64,000 bases of DNA from SZUA-309 sp965233675 (GTDB lineage Bacteria > Pseudomonadota > Gammaproteobacteria > Pseudomonadales > Azotimanducaceae). Under the pieces are notes generated by a model. The model saw nothing but the letters and a program-made list of their open reading frames with translations. It was not told the DNA's origin and ran no database searches. A program made the position numbers and the translations under genes. The DNA lies in assembly GCA_965233675.1 (NCBI GenBank), contig OZ247498.1:1736001-1800000 (forward strand), read 5' to 3'. Position 1 is the stretch's first letter, and every line of letters begins with the position of its first letter. This document shows positions 9,335-18,417 of the stretch, piece by piece.

Positions 9335-10147
9335 ATGCTGAGACACTTACTCGCCTTCGCCACCCTTCTCTTCTGCCCCGGCGCCTTCCCGGCGGTGGAA
9401 GCCGTACCCGGCGGACTCTATCTGCATCCGCTGCCGGAGGATGCCGTCAGTGTCCGCTACCGGGATCAGCCGGTGCTCATCCATGGACAGGTCGCCATCG
9501 TCGGCATTCACCTGAACGCCGAGCCGGGCACACACAAACTGCGGGTGGAACACGCCGATGGCAGCCACGAATGGCGGCAGTTCACGGTCAGCGACAAAAC
9601 CTATACAGAGCAGCACCTGACCATCGAAAACAAGCGCATGGTCAACCCGCTGGAAGAAGACCTGGCCAGGATCCGGGACGAAAGCGCGCGGATGCGGGCA
9701 CAGTACCGTCTGTTCAGCGAGCCGGCCCGATCTCCCCTGCCATTCGTGCAGCCGGTGGATGGCCCGCTATCGAGTTCGTTCGGACGGCGTCGGGTGCTGA
9801 ACGGCCAACCCCGTTCTCCACACTCAGGACTGGATATCGCCGTCGTCGAAGGCACGCCGATCCTGAACCCCGCTCCCGGGGTCGTCACCCTGACCGGCGA
9901 CTTCTACTTCAATGGCAATACGGTATTCGTGGATCACGGACAGGGGCTCATCAGCATGATGTGTCATCTGAGCCGGATTGACGTGACCGAGGGGCAGACG
10001 GTGGACCGCAATGAGGTGCTGGGTCTGGTAGGCGCAACGGGCCGGGTGACCGGCGCTCATCTGCACTGGTCCGTGAGCATGAACGGCAATCGGGTGGATC
10101 CGGTCATGGTCATGGAACTGTTCAAAGTGCAGCCCACGGACCCTTGA
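9335..10147 (+). CDS. M23-family peptidoglycan endopeptidase, secreted
   Basis: The 270-residue protein has an N-terminal signal peptide (hydrophobic LLAFATLLFCPGAFPA), an N-terminal beta domain and a C-terminal M23 LytM-type domain. The zinc ligands are visible as HSGLD (HxxxD, about residue 167) and HLH (about residue 244), so it should be catalytically competent. A charged helical segment near residues 105-130 precedes the peptidase domain. It lies 15 bp after xseA and is probably co-transcribed, as in Pseudomonas. It likely cleaves peptidoglycan cross-links in the periplasm; the exact bond is not predictable. Confidence 0.9.
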   Translation: MLRHLLAFATLLFCPGAFPAVEAVPGGLYLHPLPEDAVSVRYRDQPVLIHGQVAIVGIHLNAEPGTHKLRVEHADGSHEWRQFTVSDKTYTEQHLTIENKRMVNPLEEDLARIRDESARMRAQYRLFSEPARSPLPFVQPVDGPLSSSFGRRRVLNGQPRSPHSGLDIAVVEGTPILNPAPGVVTLTGDFYFNGNTVFVDHGQGLISMMCHLSRIDVTEGQTVDRNEVLGLVGATGRVTGAHLHWSVSMNGNRVDPVMVMELFKVQPTDP

Positions 10148-10165
10148 AACCGTCTGGACTGCCGC

Positions 10166-11578
10166 CTACTTCTTCCGGTGTTTGATGACGCGCTTGCGCC
10201 GCTGCTGCTGGCGCCGGGTCAGTTCGTTCTTTCTGCCCGCGTAAGGATTGTCTGACGTCTTGAGTTCAAGAACGACCGGGCTGCCGATCAGCCCCAGCGC
10301 CTCCCGAAACCCGTTTTCCAGATAGCGCACGTAACTCGCAGGTAGCGATCGGGTCTGATTGCCGTGGATGGCGATTCTCGGCGGATGTTCACCGGCTTTG
10401 TGCGCGAAGCGCAACTTGATCTGCCGCCCCCGCACCGAGGGAGGCGCGTGGGTGGCCACCATATTGGTCAGCAATCGGGTCAGCAGCGTGGTGCCCACAT
10501 CAAACCGGCCAGCCTCGTAAATTTCGGTAACCGCATCCAGCAATCCCCCAACCCCGCTTCCATGCAGCGCAGAGATATGGGTGACGGGAATCCAGGGTGC
10601 AAAACCGAGCTTGCGATCCAGGGTGTTATCCACCTGGGCTTTCACATCCCGACTGAGGCCATCCCATTTGTTGACTGCCACCAGCACACCGTTACCGGAT
10701 TCCGCCGCGATCCGCAGCAACTGCAGATCCTGATCGACAATGCCTTCGCTGCCATCCAGAACCAGGATCACCACGTGGGCCTCGTCCATGGCCTGGAGAG
10801 ATTTCACCACCGAAAACTTCTCGGCGACCCCCTCTACTTTGCCCTTGCGCCGCACGCCGGCGGTATCGATGAGCACATATCTGCCCCCCGCCCGTTCGAA
10901 CGGAATGGCAATGGCATCCCGGGTGGTGCCCGGTGCGTCGAACACCACCTGGCGCTCTTCACCGAGAATACGGTTGGTGAGTGTGGACTTGCCCACGTTC
11001 GGCCGGCCGATGATGGCAACCCGGATGCGATCATCATCCGGGTCCGCCAGCTCGATTTCGCTCGGGACGGCTGCTTCCTGATCCCAACCCTGCTCAACGA
11101 GCCAGCGTCGCAACTCAGTCATGCCGCGTCCGTGGGCTGCGGAGACAAAGGCGGTGTGTTCGAAGCCGAGGATGGCGAATTCGGCCAGCGCCTCGCCTTC
11201 GTTCGCCCCGTCCATCTTGTTCACCACCAGCAGGCAGGACTTCCCAAGGCGACGGATCCTGTCTGCGATGTCTTCATCGAGGGCCGTCAGCCCGTCTCTG
11301 GCATCAACCAGAAACAGCACCCCGTCTGCTTCCGCCAGCGCCTGATCCGCCTGGGCTTCCAGCGCTGTGGTAATACCGCCCGGCTCGCCGAGCAGACCAC
11401 CGGTATCCACCAGCGTGAACGTCAGCTCATCGATACTTGCCTTGCCGTAGCGTCGGTCCCGGGTCAGGCCAGGCACGTCGGCGACCAGCGCATCCCGACG
11501 CCGGGTCAGGCGATTGAATAAAGTTGATTTGCCCACATTCGGCCGGCCAACCAGCGCCAGAATGGGCATGCGACTCAT
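10166..11578 (-). CDS. der: Ribosome biogenesis GTPase Der (EngA)
   Basis: Der carries two tandem GTPase domains and a C-terminal KH-like domain and acts in 50S subunit maturation. The 470-residue protein has two P-loops, GRPNVGKSTLFNRL near residue 10 and GRPNVGKSTLTNRIL near residue 190, each with its own DxxG (DTGG; DTAG) and NKxD (VVNKMD; AVNKWD) motifs. The basic tail (RRQQQRRKRVIKHRKK) fits ribosome binding. It starts 2 bp after the bamB stop, as in many gammaproteobacteria. Confidence 0.98.
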   Translation of the reverse strand: MSRMPILALVGRPNVGKSTLFNRLTRRRDALVADVPGLTRDRRYGKASIDELTFTLVDTGGLLGEPGGITTALEAQADQALAEADGVLFLVDARDGLTALDEDIADRIRRLGKSCLLVVNKMDGANEGEALAEFAILGFEHTAFVSAAHGRGMTELRRWLVEQGWDQEAAVPSEIELADPDDDRIRVAIIGRPNVGKSTLTNRILGEERQVVFDAPGTTRDAIAIPFERAGGRYVLIDTAGVRRKGKVEGVAEKFSVVKSLQAMDEAHVVILVLDGSEGIVDQDLQLLRIAAESGNGVLVAVNKWDGLSRDVKAQVDNTLDRKLGFAPWIPVTHISALHGSGVGGLLDAVTEIYEAGRFDVGTTLLTRLLTNMVATHAPPSVRGRQIKLRFAHKAGEHPPRIAIHGNQTRSLPASYVRYLENGFREALGLIGSPVVLELKTSDNPYAGRKNELTRRQQQRRKRVIKHRKK

Positions 11579-11580
11579 GA

Positions 11581-12822
11581 TCAGCGGACGGTGATTTCCA
11601 GCGCCTGCAGGCTGCCGGAATTGCCGAAGGCATAGAGAGTCCCGTCGGCATAGACCATGCGCGAACGCACGCCCTTGCCATCCAGCTTACGTCGTCCCAA
11701 CAGCCGTCCGTCGCTTTGTGCCAGGATGTGCAGATAGCCGTCGCTGTCCGTCACCGCCAGATAGTTGCTGAACGCCACCGGCGAGGAGAGCTTGCGACGG
11801 GCCAGCGCATCCTGCCGCCAGGACTCTTCCGCTGTCCGTGTATCCACGGCGATGATGCTGTCATTCTCGTCCACCACGTAAACGTGTCCGTACCCCGTAT
11901 CGAGATCGAGGTAGCTGGACATCGGCAGCTCCCAGAGTGGATTGCCATCCTGACGACGCACGCCACGCAGATTGCCCTGATAGGCGACGGCATAGACCAT
12001 GGGACCATCCAGCAGCGGCGTTGAGTCCACATCGACCATCCGTTCCAGCTCGGAGCGCCCCTCCGGCAGCATGACCAGGTGGCTCCAGACGGGCTCACCA
12101 TTTTCTGCACGCACTGCCACCACGGCACCGCTGGCAAAGCCTGCATAGACAACGCCTGCCTCGTAGACTGGAGTTGCGGTGCCTCGCAGGGTGAGGATGG
12201 GCACCTGGTTGTCTATTTCCCAGCGAACGTCCCCGGTTTCGAGTTCCAATGCCATCAGGCTGCCGTCGATGGTCTGCACGAATACCAGACCCTCACCGGT
12301 GACCGCAGGGCTCAGCACCTCACCATCCACTTCCTGACGCCAGGCGATCTCGCCGTCGGTGGCGGAAAGTGCGAGCAACTCACCGTTCGTGGTACCGATG
12401 AAGATCTTGCCGCCACCCGCGCCCACACCGCCGCTGACGAAGGATGGATCGGTCCGGTCGAGCACGTCGAATCCGCTCAGGAAACCGCCGGACGCCGCGT
12501 CCAGCTGGGTACGCCAGGTACGTTTGCCGCTGAACCGATCAAAAGCCTCGATTCGACCGTATCCGTCTGCGGCGAAGATCTGATCTGCAATGATGGCGGG
12601 CCGCATGCGGAGGTACTTGCGACCGAGCCCTTTCCCCACACCCGCCTTCCAGAGCCGGTTGATGTTGATCTCGGGGTCGTATTTGGTGAGCTTGGCCGGC
12701 TTGAGTTCCTCGTTGTCTTTTTTCTTGTCCCCGTCCACCCAGGGCAACCAGGAGAACCAGCTGCAGCCGGAAAACAGCAGCAGACAGGCACTGGCAAAAG
12801 CGAGATTACGCCTCATTCGCAT
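11581..12822 (-). CDS. bamB: Outer membrane assembly lipoprotein BamB
   Basis: BamB is a lipoprotein subunit of the beta-barrel assembly machinery and folds as an eight-bladed PQQ-type propeller. The N-terminus has a short hydrophobic signal and a lipobox ending in LFSGC. The body contains repeated propeller blades (for example DRFSGKRTWRTQL, ATDGEIAWRQEVDGE, LETGDVRWEIDN). I chose ATG at 12822, which overlaps the yfgM stop by 17 nt; ATG 12816 and an upstream TTG at 12837 are alternatives. It lies between yfgM and der, a conserved order. Confidence 0.95.
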   Translation of the reverse strand: MRMRRNLAFASACLLLFSGCSWFSWLPWVDGDKKKDNEELKPAKLTKYDPEININRLWKAGVGKGLGRKYLRMRPAIIADQIFAADGYGRIEAFDRFSGKRTWRTQLDAASGGFLSGFDVLDRTDPSFVSGGVGAGGGKIFIGTTNGELLALSATDGEIAWRQEVDGEVLSPAVTGEGLVFVQTIDGSLMALELETGDVRWEIDNQVPILTLRGTATPVYEAGVVYAGFASGAVVAVRAENGEPVWSHLVMLPEGRSELERMVDVDSTPLLDGPMVYAVAYQGNLRGVRRQDGNPLWELPMSSYLDLDTGYGHVYVVDENDSIIAVDTRTAEESWRQDALARRKLSSPVAFSNYLAVTDSDGYLHILAQSDGRLLGRRKLDGKGVRSRMVYADGTLYAFGNSGSLQALEITVR

Positions 12823-13432
12823 CAGCCGTGTCTGCAACCTTGAGCTTCAGCAGTGGGCGCGCTGTTTCTCCGCCGGCTTCCTCCAGCGCCGCGCTGTAGG
12901 CTTCATGAGCAAGCGCCCGTTCGCCTCGCGCCATGTGGATATCGCCTTTGAGTTCCTGCACGTAGGCGCGCTGGCCGATGCTGCGCACCTGTCCCAGCAT
13001 CGCCAGTGCCGCTTCGGAGCGGTCCAGCTCCTGCTCGAGGCGGGCAATCCTGATCCGAATAACATCCGCCAGCTTGTCATCATCCACCAGCGACAGCGCT
13101 TCATTGAGCGCGACGAGCGCCGCTTCCGGATTTTCGTTGGCCGCTTCTGTTTCGGCCTCCCGGAGGAAGATGAAGGCACGATAGACGGAATCCGGATACT
13201 CGTCTGCCAGGGTGCCGGCTATGGTTTCACGTTCCGTTCCCTGTGCGCGGAGGTAGTCGACGTAGAGATCGGACGACCCTGCCACCGTCTCGGACTGCCG
13301 TTGTCCGTACCAGTTCCAGCCGATCACACCCGCTACGGCTACCACGACGGCACCCACCAGCATCAGGCCGTTCTCTTCCCACCACTTTCTCAGCTTATCG
13401 AGCTGCTCTTCATCGGTCAGATAGTCTGACAC
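12806..13432 (-). CDS. yfgM: YfgM-type TPR membrane protein (Sec translocon ancillary chaperone)
   Basis: The 208-residue protein has a short cytoplasmic N-terminus, one membrane helix (about residues 24-43) and a periplasmic TPR-like region. In E. coli YfgM pairs with PpiD at the SecYEG translocon. The N-terminal signature YLTDEEQLDKLRKWWEENG is typical. It lies between hisS and bamB, as in E. coli and Pseudomonas. Its stop overlaps the start of bamB, so translation is probably coupled. Confidence 0.92.
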   Translation of the reverse strand: MSDYLTDEEQLDKLRKWWEENGLMLVGAVVVAVAGVIGWNWYGQRQSETVAGSSDLYVDYLRAQGTERETIAGTLADEYPDSVYRAFIFLREAETEAANENPEAALVALNEALSLVDDDKLADVIRIRIARLEQELDRSEAALAMLGQVRSIGQRAYVQELKGDIHMARGERALAHEAYSAALEEAGGETARPLLKLKVADTADANEA

Positions 13433-13457
13433 CCAAACCTCCTGTGTTGATCTCTGG

Positions 13458-14717
13458 CTATGGCTCGCCGGTGCTCAGGCGCTCCACCGCTTCGGCGATG
13501 CCGAGCGTGGCCTGTTCGCCGGTAGCAAGCATTTTGAGCGTAATGTTCTGTGCCGCCGCTTCGTCGGCACCGATAATGGCTGCCCAGGCAGCACCGCATT
13601 GATCCGCCTTCTTCAGCTGGTTTTTCAGCTTGCCGCCACCCGCGTGGACGCGAATTCTGAGTTCTGGCACGGCCTGGCGCAAGCGGTCGGCCAGTTGCAG
13701 CGCGTAGACCTGCTCCGCCGGCGACATGACGGCGATGTAAACATCCGCGGCAGACCGGGTGGGCAGATTGCGCTGCTCATGGAGCAGCAGCACCCGTTCC
13801 AGGCCCAGCGCGAACCCCGCGCCCGGCGTGGATCTGCCTCCGAGTTGCTCGACCAGGCCATCGTAGCGGCCGCCGCCGCAGATCGTGCCCTGGGAACCGA
13901 GGTCATCGGTCATCCACTCGAAAACCGTAAGGTTGTAGTAGTCGAGGCCTCTGACCAGCTGTGGATTGACGGTATAGGGGATTCCGAGACTGTCCAGCGT
14001 CGCTTTGAGGCCTTCGAAGTGGGCTGTGCCTGCCTCGTCCATGAAGTCGCTCAGCACCGGCGCCCCCTCGAGCAGAGACCGGGTTTTTTCGACTTTGGAA
14101 TCCAGAATCCGCAGGGGATTGGTGGCGAGCCGGCGACGGCTGTCCTCGTCCAGGTCTGCCTCGAACCCGGTGAGATAGTCGACCAGCGCCGAGCGGTACA
14201 GTGCCCGGCTTTCCGAAGACCCCAACGTATTGATCTCCAGACGCACCCTGTCTTCGATGCCGAGCGCTTTCCAGAACGCAGCCGTCAACGCCAGAAGTTC
14301 CGCATCCACATCCGGTCCCGCCATTCCGAAGGCCTCGGCCCCCATCTGATAGAACTGCCGATAACGCCCCTTCTGCGGACGCTCGTAGCGGAACATGGGG
14401 CCCCGATAGAACACCCGCTGTGTCTGATTGAACAGCAGACCATGCTGCTGCAGGACGCGGACACACCCCGCAGTGCCTTCGGGACGCAGGGTGAGACTGT
14501 CGCCATCCCGATCGAGCAGCGAGTACATCTCTTTCTCGACGATGTCCGTGGCTTCGCCCACACCACGGCTGAACAGCTCGGTAAACTCCATCAGCGGCAG
14601 ATGAACTTCCTCATAGGCGTAGCTCAGCAGCACGGACTCGAGCACTTCCTCCACTGCCCGCCAGCGCCGGCCTTCGTCTGGCAGCACATCGCGCATGCCC
14701 CGGATCGCCTGCACCAT
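13458..14717 (-). CDS. hisS: Histidine--tRNA ligase
   Basis: Class II aminoacyl-tRNA synthetase of 419 residues, the usual bacterial length. It begins MVQAIRGMRDVLPDE, contains LRPEGTAGCVR and FYRGPMFRYERPQKGRYRQFYQ (motif 2), and has the histidine-A signature VRGLDYYNLTVFEW and GGGRYDGLVEQLGG. The C-terminal anticodon-binding domain covers about residues 320-419. It starts 2 bp after rodZ stops, between rodZ and yfgM. ispG, which separates these genes in many gammaproteobacteria, is not here. Confidence 0.98.
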   Translation of the reverse strand: MVQAIRGMRDVLPDEGRRWRAVEEVLESVLLSYAYEEVHLPLMEFTELFSRGVGEATDIVEKEMYSLLDRDGDSLTLRPEGTAGCVRVLQQHGLLFNQTQRVFYRGPMFRYERPQKGRYRQFYQMGAEAFGMAGPDVDAELLALTAAFWKALGIEDRVRLEINTLGSSESRALYRSALVDYLTGFEADLDEDSRRRLATNPLRILDSKVEKTRSLLEGAPVLSDFMDEAGTAHFEGLKATLDSLGIPYTVNPQLVRGLDYYNLTVFEWMTDDLGSQGTICGGGRYDGLVEQLGGRSTPGAGFALGLERVLLLHEQRNLPTRSAADVYIAVMSPAEQVYALQLADRLRQAVPELRIRVHAGGGKLKNQLKKADQCGAAWAAIIGADEAAAQNITLKMLATGEQATLGIAEAVERLSTGEP

Positions 14718-14719
14718 CG

Positions 14720-15775
14720 CTACTCTCCCAGGACCAGGTTGGCCACGTTGTTACGCGAGTAACGCGCCAGCGGCACCGGTTCGTCATTGAAGCTCAGCGA
14801 AACGCCAGGCGCATAGCCGAGCAATATCCGAAACGGTGCCCGACCGGTGAGGATCAGCGTCTGTCCGGTGCGGTTCAGATCGCTGTACAGGTTATCGCCG
14901 TCAACGGATTTCACTTCCAGCCAGCAGTCTTCGCTGAACACAAAGGTGAGCTGGTCGTCGCCGAACTCGGTAATTCGACGCGTCCGGACGCCCGGCACGG
15001 CCGAGGTCTCAGACGTCGACACCGCCGCGCTCGATGAAGCCTCATCTGCGTCGCCGCTACTGTCGGGCATGGATTCCGGTATCGATTCAGGGGCGGATGG
15101 CTGCCCTGCATCGGCGACGGCCGGGTCCGGTGCGGATGCCCGGGAAGAAACCGGCTCATCGGGCGTGGCGACCAGGCGCTCACCCGTTGCGGGCGGCTCG
15201 ACCGGATCGTCCGCGCTGGCCGGAACGGACTGAACGGACGAATCGACGGTGGATGGCTCGGCTTCCGGGAGATCGTCCGTCCGCGTTGGGTCAGGGAGCG
15301 TCTGCCCGGGTGTTTGCATTGCTGCCTGCTCTTCAGCTGCAGCGGAGTCCGCGGTAACGGTTTCCGCTGCAACAGCGTTTTCCGGCTCTGCCGGCTCATT
15401 GTCACCCAGCAGCCAGACGAGCAACGCGATCAGGACGGCGCCGGCCACCGCGGCGATCCCGAGCGTTCGGGTCGGGGTGCCGACAGGCGCGTTGGCGACG
15501 GGCAGTTCACCGGTGATGGCATCGGTTTCTTCCGTCACTTCCGGATAACGGGCCAGCAGTGACTCGGGTGACAGTTCCAGCAACCGGGCGTAGGAGCGAA
15601 GGTAGCCGCGTGTGAACACGGTGGGCGGCAGACGTTCGTAATCATCCGCTTCCAGTGCCTCGATGACATTGACCGGCAGATTCAGCGCATCGGCCACTTC
15701 CCGGGTGCTGACTTCCATGTCTTCCCGGGTGGTTTTCAGATCGGCGCCTGGGCCGGTCTCAGGGGTATCGGACAC
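14720..15775 (-). CDS. rodZ: Cytoskeletal membrane protein RodZ
   Basis: The 351-residue protein has an N-terminal helix-turn-helix domain that in RodZ binds MreB (REVADALNLPVNVIEALEAD, about residues 24-43), one membrane helix (about residues 107-124), a long low-complexity Pro/Ser/Ala/Glu linker (about 127-260) and a C-terminal periplasmic beta domain (DUF4115-like, containing EDCWLEVKSVDGDNLYS). RodZ links MreB filaments to the cell-wall elongation machinery. It sits between pilW and hisS, as in Pseudomonas. Confidence 0.94.
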   Translation of the reverse strand: MSDTPETGPGADLKTTREDMEVSTREVADALNLPVNVIEALEADDYERLPPTVFTRGYLRSYARLLELSPESLLARYPEVTEETDAITGELPVANAPVGTPTRTLGIAAVAGAVLIALLVWLLGDNEPAEPENAVAAETVTADSAAAEEQAAMQTPGQTLPDPTRTDDLPEAEPSTVDSSVQSVPASADDPVEPPATGERLVATPDEPVSSRASAPDPAVADAGQPSAPESIPESMPDSSGDADEASSSAAVSTSETSAVPGVRTRRITEFGDDQLTFVFSEDCWLEVKSVDGDNLYSDLNRTGQTLILTGRAPFRILLGYAPGVSLSFNDEPVPLARYSRNNVANLVLGE

Positions 15776-15792
15776 GATTCAGCACCCGCTGA

Positions 15793-16551
15793 TCAGCGAG
15801 GGACCACACATTCAGTGGCCTCCGGAGAGTCGGGAAACAGGTTGTTCAACGCCAGTGCGTAGCTGGCCATGCGGTCCGGGTCCCGCTGGGCCTGCGCGAT
15901 CTTCATGCCCAGGCACAGAGACCGGGCGCTCTGCTGGGCCAGCGAACGGAAACTATCGTAGTAGGCGGCAGCACCTGCGATGTCACCGTCGTCGTAGGCG
16001 AGCTGAGAAAGTTCGAGGCTGGACAGGGGCTGGGAAAAATTGAGCTGCAGTGCCCGGCTGAAAGAGTCCCTGGCCGCGTCTCTCTCGTTCACCTTCAGCT
16101 GCGCCAGGCCCAGGTTTTCGTAGGCCTGGCTGCGGGCCCGGTAATCCGTATCCCGCACCAGAATGGTGAGATAGTGGACGGCTTCCTCGTAGCGACCGCG
16201 GGAGAACAGGAAAGAGCCGTAGTTGTTGAGCGCCATGGCATCTTTCGGATCAATGGACAAGGCGGTTTTGAAATGCTCTTCCGCCAGACCCCACTCGCTC
16301 TCGGCCGCATTCAGCACAGCCAGGAGCACGTGGGCTTCCACGGAGCGGTCGTCGATATCCAGCGCTCTGTTGAGCGAGGTGCGCGCGCGTTCCATGTTGC
16401 CCTGCTCCAGATAACCTCGAGCCAGATCCAGCTGGGCATTTACCCGGTTGGCCGCCGGCGCCGGGTCGGGCAGTCCCCCGGTGGACTCCGTCACGCAGCC
16501 ACCGGGCAAAATCAGTACTGCCAGCAGAAAAACGATGGCCCACTGATTCAT
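15793..16551 (-). CDS. pilW: Type IV pilus biogenesis lipoprotein PilW/PilF
   Basis: This TPR lipoprotein is the pilotin for secretin PilQ in type IV pilus assembly. The 252-residue protein has a signal peptide with lipobox LPGGC (Cys19), then about six TPR repeats (for example ARGYLEQGNMERARTSLNRAL and LNNYGSFLFSRGRYEEAVHYL). Its ATG overlaps the rlmN stop by 4 nt, so it is translationally coupled to rlmN. The rlmN-pilW-rodZ-hisS order is conserved. Other pilus genes are not in this window. Confidence 0.9.
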   Translation of the reverse strand: MNQWAIVFLLAVLILPGGCVTESTGGLPDPAPAANRVNAQLDLARGYLEQGNMERARTSLNRALDIDDRSVEAHVLLAVLNAAESEWGLAEEHFKTALSIDPKDAMALNNYGSFLFSRGRYEEAVHYLTILVRDTDYRARSQAYENLGLAQLKVNERDAARDSFSRALQLNFSQPLSSLELSQLAYDDGDIAGAAAYYDSFRSLAQQSARSLCLGMKIAQAQRDPDRMASYALALNNLFPDSPEATECVVPR

Positions 16552-17672
16552 ACTGCCTCCTCGGTCATTGTTGTTGTTGTTTCACCAGCTTTCACTCGTG
16601 CGAGGTAGCGCGCCTGCCGCCGGGTTCGATCCTCGACTTCACCCACAAGCTGGCCGCAGGCCGCCGCGATGTCTTCGCCACGCGTCGTGCGCAGCATGGT
16701 CGCGTAGCCCTGATTCATCAGATAGGTCTGAAACGCTCTTACTGAATCGGCTTCCGGTCGCTCGAACCCGGAGGCCGGGAATGGGTTGAAGGGTATCAGA
16801 TTGATCTTGCAGCGCACGTCCTGGAGGAGCTCGGCCAGGGCCCGGGCGTGGACAGGCTGGTCATTCACACCCTTCATCAGGGTGTATTCCATGGTCAGCG
16901 AACGGCGATCGCCGAGGCCATCCACATAGTGCCGGCAGGCATCGAGCAGCGCCTCGATGGGATATTTGCGGTTCAAGGGAACCAGCTTGTCCCGGAGTTC
17001 ATTGGTGGGCGCATGCAGCGAGATCGCCAGAGAGACGTCGGTCACCTTGGCCAGTTCGTAAATGCCGGGTACGACGCCCGCCGTGCTGATCGTCACCCGC
17101 CGCTTGGATATCCCGAAGGCCAGGTCATCCATCATCAGCTCCGTCGCCGCCAGCACCGCATCGAAATTGAGCAGCGGCTCACCCATGCCCATCAGCACCA
17201 CGTTGGTGACCGACTCACCCCGATCGGCCAGCATGTGATTGGCGAGCCAGACCTGACCGATGATTTCAGCAGTCGTCAGATTGCCGTTGAAGCCCTGTTT
17301 GCCGGTCGAGCAGAAGGTGCAGTCCAGCATGCAGCCAACCTGGGAGGAAACGCAGAGCGTGTTGCGCCCCTTGTCCGGGATCAGCACGGTCTCCACGCAG
17401 TTGCCGTTGGCCACCCGCACGACCCACTTCACCGTGCCGTCCACGGAATCGTAGCGGGCAACCACCTCCGGTGGTTTGAACTCGGCATGCTCGGCAAGCC
17501 AGGACCGATAGGCCTTCGACAGGTTGGTCATGCCGTCGAAATCCAGCTGACGCTGATGATAGGCCCACTTCATGATCTGATGAGTACGGTAGGGTTTGTC
17601 ATCCACCTGAGCGGTGAATGACTCCATCCCTGACCGGGTCAGGTCAAACAGATTGGTCCTGGCCGGAGTCAT
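16548..17672 (-). CDS. rlmN: Dual-specificity 23S rRNA/tRNA adenine-C2 methyltransferase
   Basis: RlmN is a radical-SAM enzyme that methylates A2503 of 23S rRNA and A37 of some tRNAs. The 374-residue protein has the CX3CX2C iron-sulfur motif in CMLDCTFCSTGKQGF, the GMGEPL motif and a resolving cysteine in IAAACGQL near the C-terminus. The N-terminal DNA-processing-like segment MKWAYHQRQLDFDGMTNLSK is typical. It starts 5 bp after ndk ends and overlaps pilW by 4 nt, so ndk-rlmN-pilW probably form one unit. Confidence 0.97.
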   Translation of the reverse strand: MTPARTNLFDLTRSGMESFTAQVDDKPYRTHQIMKWAYHQRQLDFDGMTNLSKAYRSWLAEHAEFKPPEVVARYDSVDGTVKWVVRVANGNCVETVLIPDKGRNTLCVSSQVGCMLDCTFCSTGKQGFNGNLTTAEIIGQVWLANHMLADRGESVTNVVLMGMGEPLLNFDAVLAATELMMDDLAFGISKRRVTISTAGVVPGIYELAKVTDVSLAISLHAPTNELRDKLVPLNRKYPIEALLDACRHYVDGLGDRRSLTMEYTLMKGVNDQPVHARALAELLQDVRCKINLIPFNPFPASGFERPEADSVRAFQTYLMNQGYATMLRTTRGEDIAAACGQLVGEVEDRTRRQARYLARVKAGETTTTMTEEAV

Positions 17673-17677
17673 ATCAA

Positions 17678-18106
17678 TCAGCCCCGGGGGCAGATCTCCC
17701 CAGCCTCGAAGAAGTAGCCGATTTCACGCTCTGCCGAAGCCGGTGAGTCGGAGCCGTGTACCGCATTTGCTTCCACAGACTCCGCGAAGTCCGCGCGAAT
17801 GGTGCCTGCCGCTGCTTCTGCGGGATTGGTCGCTCCCATCAGCTCACGGTTTCTGGCGATGGCATTGTCGCCTTCCAGCACCTGCACAACCACCGGGCCC
17901 GACGTCATGTAGGCAACCAGATCGCCGTAAAACGGTTTGCCATCGTGCTCGGCGTAAAAGCCCTTGGCCTGTTCCTCGGTCAGTCGCATCATTTTTGCAG
18001 CAACGATGGTCAGGCCGTTTTTTTCGAATCGGGAGTAGATCTCGCCGATGATATTTCTTGCTACAGCGTCGGGTTTGACGATGGAAAGCGTACGCTCAAC
18101 CCCCAT
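17678..18106 (-). CDS. ndk: Nucleoside diphosphate kinase
   Basis: Ndk transfers the gamma-phosphate among nucleoside triphosphates via a phospho-histidine. The 142-residue protein matches the family length and shows the catalytic His in NAVHGSDSPASAEREI, plus ERTLSIVKPDAV at the N-terminus and RELMGATNPAEAA. It heads the ndk-rlmN-pilW-rodZ-hisS run. The 311 bp upstream have no gene and probably carry its promoter. Confidence 0.98.
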   Translation of the reverse strand: MGVERTLSIVKPDAVARNIIGEIYSRFEKNGLTIVAAKMMRLTEEQAKGFYAEHDGKPFYGDLVAYMTSGPVVVQVLEGDNAIARNRELMGATNPAEAAAGTIRADFAESVEANAVHGSDSPASAEREIGYFFEAGEICPRG

Positions 18107-18282
18107 GGAGTTCTCCGATCAGATAGTGAGTGTGTGCGCGCGGAGCACGAGAACAGTAAGCGTCGATCCTTCAGACAAACCAACACCCTGTCACCATTAC
18201 CCGTGATTGTCCCGTGCCCCTGACCGGCCGCCCAGTTAACTTTCGTTAACCTTACCGCCGGTTCCGTCAATCCCAGCATAGC

Positions 18283-18306
18283 GCTTTAAGGCTATCTTCT
18301 TAAAGC
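18283..18306. repeat. 8-bp inverted repeat in the ndk leader
   Basis: GCTTTAAG (18283-18290) and CTTAAAGC (18299-18306) are perfect inverted copies with an 8-nt loop. The stem is AT-rich with no following T-run, so it does not look like an intrinsic terminator. It could be a leader-RNA hairpin or an operator. Confidence 0.45.
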
Positions 18307-18351
18307 TATGTTATTGATATATCAGGGAAACGCGCCTGTCAGCGGGCGCGT

Positions 18352-18357
18352 ATTATA
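18352..18357 (-). promoter_or_regulatory. Possible -10 box for ndk
   Basis: The minus strand reads TATAAT, a perfect -10 hexamer inside the palindrome CGCGTATTATACGCG. No good -35 is found at 16-18 bp, and the leader to ndk would be about 240 nt. The box could equally be fortuitous. Confidence 0.3.
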
Positions 18358-18375
18358 CGCGTTTAGCGCGCGCCG

Positions 18376-18415
18376 ACTAGGTGTGTTAGAAAATCACTAG
18401 GTGTGTTGAAAAAAC
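18376..18415. repeat. Two tandem 20-bp repeats at the 3' end of iscS
   Basis: The 12-bp core ACTAGGTGTGTT occurs at 18376-18387 and 18396-18407, each followed by an A-rich 8-mer, giving two tandem 20-bp near-copies that end 2 bp before the iscS stop codon (18418-18420). Together with AACACCTA at 18413-18420 they allow a small stem-loop. They sit exactly where the usual IscS C-terminal tail would be encoded. Confidence 0.6.
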
Positions 18416-18417
18416 AC

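Larger units (their letters stand above)
18107..18417. other. Gene-free region between iscS and ndk (ndk leader)
   Basis: These 311 bp contain no credible gene. They hold two copies of the palindrome GTTAAC (18235-18240, 18245-18250), an 8-bp inverted repeat GCTTTAAG/CTTAAAGC (18283-18306), a TATAAT-like box on the minus strand (18352-18357) and two tandem 20-bp repeats next to the iscS stop (18376-18415). In relatives the rest of the isc operon (iscU onward) would be expected after iscS. Nothing here encodes any part of it. Confidence 0.7.
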
